DNA from: Gordionus sp. m RMFG-2023
Taxonomy: Eukaryota; Nematomorpha; Gordioida; Chordodea; Parachordodidae
DNA: 64,000 bases
NCBI RefSeq assembly: GCF_954871325.1
Contig: NC_088775.1
Coordinates: 47,841,561-47,905,560, forward strand
Reading direction: 5' to 3'
The position numbers and the translations under genes are program-made. Of the stretch, positions 12,390 to 24,730 are shown one piece after another. How positions within the stretch are numbered: the first letter of the stretch is position 1; every line of letters starts with the position of its first letter. The notes beneath the pieces are model-generated. The model made no database searches, had not been told where the DNA came from, and saw nothing but the letters and a program-made list of their open reading frames with translations.

Positions 12390-14287
12390 CTATAAACACC
12401 ATAATGTTTGCCGGAGGCCTTGTCACCGCAAATGGCACATAAGTGCTTGGAGTTACTAAGGGGGTGAAAAGGCGGGTATGGAGGGGAGGGGGTAGGGTTA
12501 GCAGGGTGGGGTGTTTTGAGTGGTGGCGCCTCATTATCGGCGAGAATGGAAGGAGCGATCGAAGCGTGAGAGGAATAGGGTGAGACAGGAGATATAGCGT
12601 TGTAGTCATCGTGGAGCGTAAGGCAAGTAGTCGATCCGAGGCCACTTCCGGAAGAAGGGGTAGGTGCCAGTTTATGACGTGGATGGTTGCCACACACGTT
12701 TTGAGTAGTCGGCTTTTTACTTATCGAGGAAGGACCTCGGCTGATACCGTGTTTGAAGGAGGAAGCGGGAATTTCTTCAGTATCTGCTGTCAGAGTGACG
12801 TGATCGGTAGGTAGATTGACATTTGTGCCAGACAGGTGACTTAAAGGCGAGTAATCATATGCATCATAAGAGGTTACGGGGCTAGATCGAGGGACGCGAA
12901 TTGACCAGGAAGGGTTAGATCCATTAGATGTAGTTTCGCCCGTTCTTTTGGAGAGAGTCTCTTGGTTGCGAGAGTCAACGCCATTGTATTTATCGTTGAC
13001 GTCGTTGGAGAAAGAATTTTGAGCGGAACAAGGAAAGAAGGAGGAATTTTTCATGAAAAATGGGAAGGAGTTGTTGGGGTCTAAATTATTGCCAATACTC
13101 GCCCCTACGCTTCTGATATCGTTGTCGCGTTGGTGAGAGACGTGACGTGAAAAGTTTAGATGTTCAGAATCCAAATCGAGATCCCCGTCTCCACCCAAAG
13201 GTTCGAAATGGTCAGGTTCGTGAAGTCTCGATCGCTTTTTATTTTGAACATTATGTTCTATCTTATTACCGGTAATGTGAATGCCGTTAGAAGTAGTTTC
13301 TTCCTTTTTAATAGACGAATAATTCGTATAAACGTTTTGGTTTGATAATTTTTTGCTAGATTTGAGGAAACAAGGCAATCTATCCTCGGAAAATTCCTGT
13401 TCCTCAGATTCGCTTTTTACGATTACATCCCACCGAGCGTCCAGAGGAGAGTTTTTTTTATTATGAGCCTGGTCTCGTTGATCTCCGAAATGATGGTGCA
13501 GAACGAAAGACCGGCTTTGATTCTTCTGAAAATGGTGATAATTAATCAAGGCTGCTGTCGAAGTGAGAGGAGATAGCACCATACCTCGGTTATCATTGTT
13601 TAACAAGGGTAAAGCCGATGCCGATGCGGGGGACGACTCCACGTTATTAAATTCGAGAGGTGAGGTGTATGCCATCAAAGGGTATCGAGCGGCGTTAGAA
13701 GTCGACATAAATGAGGAGAGAAAATGATGAGCAAGACGACCGTCGTCACGATTTGCGTGCCTTAGGCCTGCAGGGCTGTCGGAATTAAGATCCCCGACAG
13801 CGCCTATACCCGTGCTATCTGGGGTTAGGTCAGAGATGTTATTTGCCTTTCCAGTTCGATCTTTGCGGCGTTCAGAGGCCGCAAGCGATAACGATTTGTC
13901 TGGGCCGCGGATGGGCAGATGATAAAAGCGTCTACGAGTATCAGCAGAGTCCCCAGTAGTGGAGGAGCAAGCAGCATCGTCAGTTTCTGAAGTCGCGAGA
14001 TGAGAGGAAGTGAAAGATAAAACGCCGCGGGGGTAACAATTTTTATAGGCAACTGTGGCAGCGTCGGCCATTACATCGGTACCCTCGTAAAGGAGAGCAG
14101 GCGGAGGGGCCAAAAAGGCAGAGGAGTCGAACAGGCTGAACCCGAAGGATTCATATTCGTTGGGGAAGCCTCGATGATCCAAACGCGCTGTCCCAGTGTT
14201 GCTCTTTGTACCCGGTATGGGAGACATCAAATCGTTTTTGGCAACTCGTATCGGAGGTTGACCCGGGCTCTCGCTATTTTTTAGCAT
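12390..14287 (-). CDS. RXR: RXR/USP nuclear receptor, 5' coding exon: long A/B domain and start of zinc finger 1
   Basis: The exon encodes residues 1-632 plus two bases of codon 633. The first ATG is preceded in frame by a TAA 24 bases upstream, so translation probably starts here. Residues 1-616 are a low-complexity Ser/Pro/Asn/Asp-rich A/B (AF-1) region with no recognisable fold. It contains two psi-K-x-E sumoylation-type motifs, VKSE (K291, followed by an acidic run) and IKKE (K327), a basic patch KKRSR near 350, and a proline-rich stretch at about 588-610 just before the fingers. Finger 1 begins [16 protein letters not shown] (C617, C620). The donor is TATAG followed by GTATAT, phase 2. 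Vertebrate RXR A/B domains are roughly 100-200 residues, so this one is unusually long. The exon is markedly GC-richer than its surroundings. Extra upstream non-coding exons cannot be excluded. Confidence 0.93.
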
Positions 14288-15375
14288 ATCGAGACGAATG
14301 AGTAAAATTTAAGGGTGAGGTGAGGGTATATCATTTGCCAATGAAGAGCCATTTGATGGAGTTATGATATGATTATTGTTAAAATTTTCAAAACGCTTTT
14401 GAGAAGTTTAATCTTTTAAATAAATAATAATCAATTTAAAATTTTTGATTGATCGTTAGATGGGTGATAAAATGATATGTTGAATAAGAGTGAACTAATC
14501 ATGTTTTAAACTCCGCAAATATTTTTTGACATTATATTTTGTAAAAAATAAAATATAAAATTATTTTAAAAAAATTTTCATACCCTTGTTAGCCCTTCAT
14601 CCTTTATAAAGGGCTAGTATAAATTATTGTTGAATAATAGGTTTTATACCATGACCTAAAATATATAGTAAAATTTGAAATAACTTCCTAAACGTAGCTC
14701 AGTGGGGCAGGAAATCTAAATCTCCTTAGTAAATTTGAGTTTTTGTATATAAAATTTAAATAATTAAAAATTCCCTTCCCCCCATCGCATTATTCTTCTC
14801 GAAAAAAAACATATATGATGTCATTATAAAACAATAAATTTTTAAAATTTTTATTTAAATAATGACATAATTAAAATTTTTAGAAAAAAAACTTTAAAAA
14901 AGGGTAAATCAAAATTACTTTTAGAAATTTGCAACCAGGCCAAAATGAGAGCAACAAGCTCTCAATAAAATTTACGGTTATCCATAGCTTATAAAAAATT
15001 TCTTGGGGTTTAAATTTTTTAAAGATAATTTGATATTTAAAATAATTTGTAGAATATTTCAATGGGGACGCGAGCCCCGCTTCTCCCATGAAGTCGGCGC
15101 CTATGTGTATATCACTTTAAATGAACTCTTGTCCTCGTTATAATAACCTAGGGGATGATAAAGTTCTAAAGGCCAATAACAAATTTAGAAATATTACATT
15201 TTTATAGTTTAATAAAAAGGAATGTAATATTGAGGAAAAAATTAATTTCACATTTTATAAATTTATGGAATGCGATAAGGAGGAAAAAAGGAGACTTGAT
15301 AGTATTTATATTCATAATTGGTTAGAATCACTAAGATAGTTTATTACATATTTAGAAAAATCTTATACTTTTAAC
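14288..15375. other. 5' flank of RXR coding exon
   Basis: Directly upstream of the start codon the minus strand has an in-frame TAA and AT-rich sequence, probably 5' UTR or an upstream intron. No convincing promoter element can be singled out in such AT-rich DNA. At about 14920-15110 a phrase whose minus strand reads ataggcgccgacttcatggg is typical of a decayed DNA-transposon end. Confidence 0.45.
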
Positions 15376-15378
15376 TAA

Positions 15379-16854
15379 GGCTGTGTCCTAAATATCAAAA
15401 ATTGCATAAAAATTATCTCGCGCAATTTGCGCGAGTTTATCGAAAAAAATAATATAAGACATTTTTAATGGAGAATTAAAATGTTGGCCTAAATGATTTT
15501 TTCGATTTTGCGCAAATTAAGTAATTCTTAAAAGTTTCACGATTCGTAAAACTTTAATTATTTTTTCCTTAAACTTTGGCGAATTGAGGGAATAAAATGG
15601 CGAACGAATTTCAATTAATAAAAAATATAAGACCTTATAGACATTTGTGAGAGATACAGCTGCAAGTAAAATCAAATGGGAAGAGATTATATAAATATTA
15701 TTTTATATTTTAGGTTCAGGTGCTGCTATGATTTAAATTTGTTGAAGATTTTTATTGGCTAAAAGAAAATGTGGATGATATATGTAAGCACACTGACGCA
15801 AGTTTTAGTTTAAAACAATCTAAGGATGCAATTAATGTACAAATATCTCCACATGTATTATAACATGAAATTAGAACTATATAATAATCTATATTTTAGG
15901 ATTATGAGCCAAACATCCAAGATATGTTAAATGTACAAATATTATCACAAGTATATAACATTAAATTAGAACTATATAATAATCTACATCTTAGGATTAT
16001 GAGCCAAACATCCAAGATATGTTAAATGTACAAATATCATCACAAGTATTATAACATTAAATTAGAACTATATAATAATCTATATCTTAGGATTTAGAGC
16101 CAAACACACAAGATATGTTAAATGTACAAATATCATCACTAGTATTATAACATTAAATTAGAACTATATAATAATCTATATCTTAGGATTTAGAGCCAAA
16201 CACACAAGATATATTAAATGATATAGTCAATCAGAAACAAATTTTTGAATTTAAAATGAAATTTTCCCTTTATATTTATAATTTTCTATATTATTTTCAT
16301 ATTTATTATTTTTTGTATTATCTTCATATTTATGATTTTGTATATTTTTATAATAAAAATTATTATGTTTAATGAATTTTTATAAAATGTAATTTGAGTC
16401 ATTTTAGCAGTTTAAATACAAATCAAAACAACACTTTTTTTTGCACTTTTTATTGAATATTTATAAATAAATGCTATAACTTTGACAAATTTAAACATTC
16501 ATAAGAAATATAAGGTAATGGTAATTAGAAAATAAATGTATATAAAAATTTTGGAATAAGAGTTTCTAATTAATTTGTGTACAATGATTGCCCTCAATAT
16601 CAATAATAATATTTTGTAATAAGCAGTCAGCCTTAACAATTTATATAGTATTAGTAATATTAGTTTCTAAGGTATATAAGTGTTTAAATTTGGAACTCAT
16701 GAACATGATTATCTTCAAATAATATAAAATATAGAATTAGTAAATCATTCACATCAAACATTTTATAAATTTGAAAATAAATGTATGATTCCGGGACATG
16801 TTTCGTATCTCTCAAAACTTTTGAGAAATTTTTTTTTTAATTTAGGACACAGCC
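15379..16854. mobile_element. PIF/Harbinger-like non-autonomous element (GGCTGTGTCCTAAAT ends)
   Basis: The terminal inverted repeats ggctgtgtcctaaat and atttaggacacagcc are perfect over 15 bases. They are flanked by TAA on both sides (15376-15378 and 16855-16857), the 3-base target duplication of PIF/Harbinger elements. No nuclease domain is seen. The piece DTAASKIKWEEI near 15650 could be a remnant of the Myb-like partner protein, but this is weak. An internal tandem array is listed separately. Confidence 0.78.
15834..16215. repeat. Internal 95-96-base tandem array, about four units
   Basis: Units beginning aatgtacaaatat start near 15834, 15930, 16025 and 16121. They share gagccaaacatccaagatat and aactatataataatctatat. 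The last unit ends in a partial copy at about 16215. The array lies inside the Harbinger-like element. Confidence 0.9.
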
Positions 16855-16857
16855 TAA

Positions 16858-18061
16858 ATCATATAACATGAATAAATTTTTTATTACAAATCTTTATTAA
16901 ACCCTGACATATTTTTGTTTAATTGTATATGAATTGACATTATTAAAATAAAGGCTCACCTTTTTTACTAAGTAGAATAAATATTTTTTTAAAAATAATA
17001 TTAAGCAGTATGTATAATATATTTTTTAATTTTCAAACATATTAATCATTAACATTATAAACAAGGAGTAGAGAAGTGTACCTCTTGAATCTCTAACAGA
17101 CAGTGAGTGTAAAAATTTAGTAAGGATAACATAAATATTAATAAAAGACCAGTCCGAACTGAAAATAATTAAACCGGTTTCAAAATGCCGACCCGTCATT
17201 CGGTCCGGCCCCTGTCTAAAATGAATAGGCTGCCCCTATGACCTTCATTAAATTAACTGAACAGTGAAAGTCAAAACTGATGTAAAGATTTTGAAATTAT
17301 ATTATGGAATGATAACCATAACGAACCCACAAGCTGTGATAAAATATATACCATAGAAAAGTAGAAATTTAACAAAACATGACAATAACTTTACGAATTA
17401 TGCTAAGGATACCAATGATTGTTGAAGCAAAGCACTGAAATTAGTTTTTTAGTTAACACTAATATAAGCAAATTGAGATCGAATCATAACTAATGAAAGA
17501 TTGCATGGGATTTTAGTATTTTAAATTAAATCCCAAAAATAATATTACGAATCATCCAAAAATTAATTTCCTTATTATATTCAAAATGTAACTTGTTACA
17601 TTACAAATTACTTTTATATAACCCATCTTTTTAATACCCTTTTTTTATTATACAAAATAATTCTGAGATTTACACATTTTAATCAGAGAAATTTTAAAGA
17701 AAAAACAATTAAATAAAGAAATAATTAACCGTGTTAATTTTTTATAAGAATTCAGGTTTAATAAATTTTTATTTGACTTTAGCGTTGTTAAAAAACTCGA
17801 TATTTTTTTTAAAAAAAGGCCAAATCAAGATTTTTGCCAAGATAATAATATCTAAGCCTCGGAATTTCGTCAAAAAATTAAACCATTTCCAAAATTGGTG
17901 TCTAAAACACATGTTTATTTTTTGCCAAAAATACGTTTCCCTAGGCTAAATAAACGTTCTACAGGCCATGCTTGATGTAAGTGAGACATATATTTAATAA
18001 ACAGAAATTTCAAAATCGGGAAGTCATGAAATAAAGATAATGAATGATATACTTTTTATAT
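16858..18061. other. AT-rich intergenic stretch with a MITE fragment
   Basis: Between about 17150 and 17215 a GC-containing phrase (ccgacccgtcattcggtccgg) looks like a MITE remnant. At about 17778-17900 there is a partial family D MITE (gcgttgttaaaaaactcg, then taagcctcggaatttcg). No coding signal. Confidence 0.4.
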
Positions 18062-18418
18062 GTTAGCCACAATGTGTTATTTTTTCAACTTTAAATCATT
18101 TTTTTGAACGTGTTTTTTTAAATTTAAAAATATAATTATACTGAAAATGTATTCCAGCATGTTTGAATACATATATTAGAAATTGTAGATAATTTTTTTG
18201 TTAACCTACGAGTCATTTATAATTTATGTGAAAAATCTATGGAAAAACTAATTAAAATTATATTGAGTTCAAAAGTTCATGGCAAAATTGTTTGAAATTC
18301 CTAGGATAGGTATTCTAAACATAATGGAGCATATTTCCGGTAAAATCAAATTTTTAAATTTAAAAAAACGCGCTCAAAAAATGATTGAAAGTTGAAAAAA
18401 TAATACATTGCCGCTAAC
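18062..18418. mobile_element. Foldback MITE, family E, copy 1
   Basis: The two arms, about 84 bases each (18062-18145 and 18335-18418), are inverted copies: gttagccacaatgtgttatt on the left and aataatacattgccgctaac on the right. Flanking atat occurs on both sides. A second copy lies at 28055-28385. No protein is encoded. Long arms and a short loop fit a foldback or MULE-type MITE; the superfamily is not settled. Confidence 0.8.
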
Positions 18419-18512
18419 ATATGTATTATTTTTAAGTAAGCGTAACTAGTTAGTTATTTTTTCTCATTGTAGATTGTAATAGTAATTTAAAAAATTCGCC
18501 CAGCTTTTTCTA

Positions 18513-18660
18513 GTGTTGTTAAATGGCTAGCCCAATATTTTAGCCAAAAATAAGCCTGGAACTTTTGCTCATAGAAGGCAAGTTTAGACATATTAATGAA
18601 ATCTCGAGGTTTGAGTAATATTATTTCGGATTAAAATCTTAAAAATCGGTCAACCATGAT
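18513..18660. mobile_element. Small MITE, family D (GTGTTGTTAAA end), degraded copy
   Basis: It starts tagtgttgttaaatggc and carries the family core phrase tgaaatctcgaggtttgagt. The right tip is not intact (aaaatcggtcaacc only). Better copies lie at 27356 and 31252. Confidence 0.6.
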
Positions 18661-20816
18661 CATTTGTTTAACACACTAATTCTTGCCGAAGGTCTCGCTC
18701 GCGAAATCACATCGCGATGCACTATAAAATAAATAATATAGCCGTGCTCTCTTTACAATGATCATCGCATAACTTAACCCTCATCTGGATTAAGAGCGGA
18801 ATATGGTCAGGCGTGACAGGTTTATAAGGTGGTTTATTTATCAAATTCGACCATAAAATACAGACGCGAATAAGCAAACATCATATATGTATTAATTATA
18901 TTATTAAAAATAAAATATTTGTTAATCCTGTATTATTTTAAATTTTTAAATATCAAAATTTGCAAATTATTTCAAAGTTAAAAAAAACGAAATAATAATA
19001 GTAAAAATAAATAAAATTTTATATATTTTTTTCAAGATAACAAAAGAAAACAGAAAAAAATAAATATTAGATAAATAATGAAGGGAAGACCACACGTTCA
19101 TCAACCTCATAATCATACCATACTTTACTTTATAAAAATATCCTTTAAGTTCCCCCCCCCCCAATCCAGCCCATCGCTTAAATAAAATTAATAAAATTTC
19201 AAGATAATTAAAAAAAAAATTTTATAGATAAAACAAATAATATTTTTCAAAAAATTACGAATATAAGTAGAAAAAAAAACCAAAAGAAAACAGCATATCT
19301 ATGCAAATTCTACCTCGTACTATCTAAGTATATAAATAATGAAAATTATATTATATTAAAAGAAAATTTTATATTTTTAAAAAAAGGTTAATCAATTTTA
19401 TTTTCTTAAAAAAAGGAAAAACTTGATATTTAAACATGAGCGGAAGACTAAATTTAATTATTAAATCCTTTTATATTTTAGCAATGTTGAATTTGTAAAA
19501 ATAAAGAACCAACAAAATCTATTTTTATTTTTTTTCCATTTTATTTTAAAGACCTTTTTAATTGAAAACATTGATAAAAAGTATATCGCAATATTCGTAG
19601 TCGTATAGGCTAATTTTTTTAACAATATTTACAAACATGAAAAAATGATCGATATTGAACGAATTTCGCAGTAATCTTTCAAGACTTATGCCGAAATTTT
19701 AAATTTAAAGACAATTTTTAGTCTTCATTTTTTTAAATCAATAATTTAACATTAAAAGAGCAAAATAATAAGGAAAAATAAAATATATTTAAATGAAGTA
19801 TAAAAAAAATAAGGCATTGGCCTTGGAATGGAAAAATGCGTTTTTGTTTATTTATATATTTTTTTCAATTGTCCTTCATTCAAACTTAACATTAAAAAAT
19901 TGTTAGTCATCCAGTGAAAGCTTAAATCAGCTTAATCGTGCTAATTTTTTTTATTCCGAATAAAGGTTAAAAAAATTCAAATATTGCCAATGTCTACCAT
20001 TTCTTTTAAAACTAAACCTAAGTAAAACACCAAACTATATCCTTCTTAAAAAATTTACCACCTATTAATAAACTCAAGAGATGCAAAATAGATTTATTAT
20101 TTGCAAATTGTAAGTCATAGATTCCTAACTTGCTATGGACAGATAAGTGAATGAGAGCAATAAATATTTTCCCCCTATTAAGGTTCAACATATAAAAACA
20201 CAAAATTTGACCTACTTTGAACTTAAGATAAAATATTTTTACTTCCATGATATAAATAGCGCTGGTCAATGAACTGTCATGTAAACTCTTTTTATATAAC
20301 GGACCCAAAGAAAAGAATAAGTCAATTTCTTCTTTTAAGTTTCACCATCTTATAAATATAACCTTTCAAAAAATACTTTAAACGCAAGTGATTAGAGAAT
20401 AAGGCTAAATTCTTTAATATTTTTATATTTAAATAAAACGAACATCATATGCGTTGACTAAACTGCAAATATACCTAAGTAAACCGCAAATGCCAGTTGT
20501 AAATACTGCAGGTATAAATTATTATTCTAATAATTAATCGCCGATTTAATAATAAAGTCATATAAATTAAATAATCATATTTTATTTAATCTAATATTAA
20601 ATCGTTTAAATCTTTTAATGCAATTATATTCAAAATCATAAGAGGGTATCATTTGAAGTAGAATAATCGAAATTTACTGTTTTAAATAATTAGTTTCACA
20701 ATTTTATAATAATTAATATTAGTTTTTAAATTAATTTGTATTCATGTTTTCACAGGTTCAATTAAGATTATTCTTCAGTTTTAGTTAGATTTTACAGAAT
20801 TTAGTGGGTTGGGAGT
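18661..20816. other. AT-rich intergenic stretch
   Basis: No gene is recognised. A 96-codon minus-strand frame at 20018-20308 (MGPLYKKSLHDSSLTS...) has no known motif and is probably chance. A poly-C run at 19151-19161 is another transposon-end type scar. Confidence 0.5.
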
Positions 20817-20824
20817 TTAAAAGG

Positions 20825-21874
20825 CAGTTGTTAAGGAGCGGCGCTACATTTTTTCAAAAACACCTGGAGCGCCCCTCCTTTTTAAAATTGAGAAGTGGGA
20901 GCAGGAGCTAGCTCCGGGCTGGAGTGAAGGAGCGCCGCTCCACCGCTTCTTTAAATTTAATGTATAAATTAAATATTTTTAAAATTCAATAAAATGAAAT
21001 TTTATTTTATTTCTATTTATCCATTATTAAATGTTTAGCCGAGTTTTATATTGGGTTTTCATCTAATCATTTTAAATATTAATTTGAAAATTTTTTGGAA
21101 AATCTATTAATATTCATTTTATAGATATATAACAAAAAATAGTTTTCGATATTATGGATTTAGAGATCATAGATGAAGAAATCGAATTTCTATTTCCATC
21201 ATACAAAAAATATTTTAAACTTCTAAAAGATGTTAATCCAAATGATCAAACAAATTTAAGGGCAAAATGCCTTTTGTGTTTAAATAAAACTAATTAATTT
21301 TCAAAAGTGAGCAGCTTCAATCTAAAAAAGCATCTAAAGTAAAAAATCTTTCTTTTAAATACAAAATGATTTGGAATATTTTTTTTGGATTCCATGAAAT
21401 TGATCATCAGGAAGATAATATATTGGACAAATATTTTTTAAATAATGATACCAAAATTACTTTGAGAAATTCCCTTAATTAAAAAATATCTTTATAAAAT
21501 ACAATACCTCGCTTCCCTCTAGTGCTCCTGAGGAGCGCCTATTTAGTATTGCAAAAGAGGTGTTAGGGGAGAGGCGTGGATGTTTGTTAGATTCTAATTT
21601 AGAAAATTTATTACTTTTAAATGCTAATAAAAGGTTATAAATATTTTGATAGATCATTTAATATAAATAAAGCTGTTTTGTATACCTTCTAAAAAAATGA
21701 AAATCAAAAGAGCGGTTATGGAGTGGCACTCTATTACTTGGAGCGGGAGCTAGCTCCTTTTAAAAATGTAGCGGGAGCTAGCTCCTCTTGAGAAGGTAGG
21801 AGCGGGAGCTAGCTGCTCTTGAGAAGGTAGGAGCGGGAGCTAGCTACTTTTAAAAAGGAGCGTTAACAACTCTG
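20825..21874 (+). mobile_element. Internally deleted hAT transposon with transposase ends
   Basis: The ends are cagttgttaaggagcgg and cgttaacaactctg, with flanks ttaaaagg and ttaaaaag (7 of 8). Plus-strand fragments remain: DLEIIDEEIEFLFPSYKKYF and LRAKCLLCLNKT near 21150-21300, like the N-terminal BED-finger region, and SAPEERLFSIAKEVLGERRG near 21520, the C-terminal dimerisation signature, ending ENLLLLNANK before a stop near 21640. The catalytic centre is missing, so this is a deletion derivative. Confidence 0.9.
21715..21862. repeat. Subterminal repeats containing GGGAGCTAGCTCC
   Basis: Four spaced copies of a palindrome-centred gagcgggagctagct motif lie just inside the right end of the hAT at 20825; related motifs occur near its left end (about 20900-20920). 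Clustered subterminal repeats of this kind often serve as transposase binding sites in hAT elements; that role is inferred. Confidence 0.75.
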
Positions 21875-21882
21875 TTAAAAAG

Positions 21883-23885
21883 TAATATTTATAAATTTAT
21901 ATTGAAAAAAATAGCTTGGGATAACCATTTCTCATTTATATATTAAATTTTTTATCAATAAATAGTCATTATAGATGGCGATGTTCTAATAAATCTAATT
22001 TTTTTATAATATAGAATTTTAAAAAACAACATTTACTTAATTTTGAAATAACATTATTTAGTGATTTCCATTTTGTTGTGATTTTTAAACATTTATGGAT
22101 GTAAGCATGTAAATACGCCCTGTTGTTGTTATGGGATTTAAAATTCCTATAATGTTATTGATATATGATTTTCTTCGTTAGGTAGAAAAATGAAGGATAT
22201 GCCAATTATCTACAACAACCGCCACCCACCAAAAATTATCGTAGAAACAAGTTACATAGCCATTAATATCATTCATTTTATATCTCGTATCCGGATAAGT
22301 ATCATTTTTCACTTTATCTAAATGAATATTTGAATAAATTTTTATAGAATAACCGCTTTTATCTTTTGTGTTCCAGTTATTGCACCACGTTTTATTAATA
22401 TTTTACGCAATTTAATTTCTTCTTCGTGATGAAGAAGATATTAAATTGCTTAAAAGATTTAGTAAAGCACATACAATAATTGGCACATAAAAGATATAAA
22501 AGGTTATTCCACTCGATCTGAAAACTATAACAGCAAAAATCTATAAATATAGCTTGTTTTACGATAAATTTTGGTCACTCATTAGCCTTTACAATAATTC
22601 TTAGATATGCTCATATATTAAAAATCAACCTTTACCTTTTCCGGAAATGAAAACAATTGATTTTTTTAAAAATTATTAAGAAAGAAATTCAAGGACTATC
22701 TAATGATACCAATTATAGGTTTCTCTATCATTTAAATTTTTAATAATCTTTATTTTTATTTAGTTATCTAAAATAGATAGGACGCCATTTTTAGTTATGA
22801 TCCCGCTATATCTTCAGAACTAATTGAGTTAGAGCTTAAAAAATTAGGTTGCATAAGTCCTCACAACTTATATAATCATCGTGTAAAGTTTCGTTCGATT
22901 TAAAAGAGAAAAAAAATACTAACTTAAAATAGGCTGCATGATTTATATATTAGAAATATATCTTTATCGGATATTTGTCCTAGTATCAAAGCGGCATCGG
23001 ATCTCGTCGTCGGCCAGTAAATAATAAATTATAATGAACAATCGAATACATGGCCACAATGTGGTAGACCCAAAAGACAATATTCAAGCTGGATTGGTGA
23101 GTCATTACGCATATCCAATAACCCATGCATAAATAAAATATGTATACCAGCTATAAATAATAGCTTATGGAATGATGAACGACCATAGGTGAGTCCAAGG
23201 CCGAAAATAATAATGGGATACCAAATATATATCTAGGTAGGGGTTTCCTAAATTTTTTAAAGACATGATTTTGCCGGAATCGAATTCCAGCATGACCTCT
23301 AGGTCATATATAAATTTATAAACTATTAGTTGAGCAAAATTTTTTTACGGTATAGAAGAAAACCGCTTAATTTATTTCATTGCTGTTTATCGCGCAGTGT
23401 GGGGTATTACTAATGTAAAATCCGGAAACGTTACCGGGAAAAAATTCAACATCAATAAAACAAATTGATATTTTTCGAGAAAGTGATCAAAAATATATAT
23501 TACAGTGAGTGACAAATAGCATTGTTTTGTTGTCAGAATATTCATTTCACGGCAATTACATTTGATCGTCGTTTCAATAATTTTGATCTAGCCAATGCAG
23601 AGATATCATCTGGCATGGCTGTAGTCAATGCCCTAATTGCAGAATTCAATTTTAATATCAGAGTTGTTTTTGGGAAGTCTAAAGCATGTTCAACCATGAT
23701 ATGGTGGAAAGGTCTTGCCTATATCAACCTATAAGTATGATCGCTATAAGATTCCTTTGACAATTGCTGCTACGGGGAGAATTTGGTCTTATTTTGGAAG
23801 AACCCATTCCCAAAATCCTAATAGACTTATCAATAAAAGCGTGGAGAAGTTAATTTCCATTTAGAAAATAAAAATATATCATCCG
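21883..23885. other. Intergenic stretch, partly less AT-rich, unidentified
   Basis: The segment from about 22900 to 23860 is less AT-rich than its surroundings and contains several 60-70-codon frames in both directions, such as a plus-strand frame at 23522-23734 (MFCCQNIHFTAITFDRRFNN...). None shows a recognisable domain, and stops interrupt every frame. It may be a decayed transposon interior. Confidence 0.4.
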
Positions 23886-24308
23886 CAGTGGTGAAAGTCA
23901 AGGTCCAGCCCTATCGTTCATAGACCGGGATCGGATTGGGCCGATCTTTTTTGAGGGCCAGTTATGACTGGTTTTTTATTAATATTTAAGTTTGCTTCAT
24001 TATTATTATTATTTTTTTTTACCTACTTTTACATATTTTATTTTTCTAGAGGAGTTATTTTAGTTTTTGTGAATTTTTAGTTCATTTTATTTTACAATAT
24101 GAAAACCATAGGTTTTTAAAGAAGCATTTTACTTATAGTCCCAATAAGCAAGAAATTATTTAGGTAAAAACAAAAACATTTTTAAAATACATAAAAAATA
24201 AATACCGGTCCTGGATTATTTAGGATCACGGTCTGGATTGATTTTATTTTAAAAGATCATGGTTAGATCAGAACCAAAAACCGGCCCATGACCTTCACTT
24301 CTCCACAG
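23886..24308. mobile_element. MITE with CAGTGGTGAAAGTCAAGGTC end
   Basis: The left end cagtggtgaaagtcaaggtc and right end gaccttcacttctccacag form imperfect inverted repeats. GATC-rich subterminal phrases (ccgggatcggattgggcc) lie inside. The tips look hAT-like, but the flanks do not show a clear 8-base duplication. No coding capacity. Confidence 0.65.
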
Positions 24309-24730
24309 ATTGTGATATTATTATAGAAAAGGAGTATGAGTTGATATTCGATCATTATAATTTCAAGTATTAAATAAAGTTTATATATCAAAAATTAATA
24401 TATTCTAGTTTAACTTCTTCTTAATGTCTATTTAGTATATCTAATTCATTGAAGTCAAGCATGATTCATTTTAGACTAAAAAGATTTTTTGATTGGGAAA
24501 AGTTTTTCAAAATTCCCAAATTCCATATAATTCCTTAAAATTCCTGGGAATTTTAAATTGGTAGTGGTAGTCAGTATCAAATTGTTTAGTCGTCGAATAT
24601 CATTAGTCGGGGTCAGGTCTAAGAGATATCTTGACCTGTAATTTTAAAAATTTTCCAAAATTGAATGAATAGGCATGAACCCGTGCTTCCTAAGTTAGTA
24701 ATCATAATGCCTTACAAGTTGAATCAAATC

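Noticed and set aside
12352-12693. 113-codon minus-strand frame overlapping the RXR exon
   Set aside because: It is a shadow of the RXR coding exon in another frame; the RXR frame carries the zinc-finger motif and correct splice site.
13825-14052. 75-codon minus-strand frame inside the RXR exon
   Set aside because: Out-of-frame shadow of the RXR A/B region with no motif.
20018-20308. 96-codon minus-strand frame
   Set aside because: No motif, no splice-supported extension and no context; treated as chance.
23270-23310. Possible tRNA 3' half (ccggaatcgaattccagc)
   Set aside because: A T-arm-like word occurs, but no D-arm or anticodon arm is found at the right spacing.
22900-23860. Possible exon cluster in a less AT-rich patch
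   Set aside because: No frame is open for long, no domain is recognisable and no splice-joined reading makes sense; left as unidentified.
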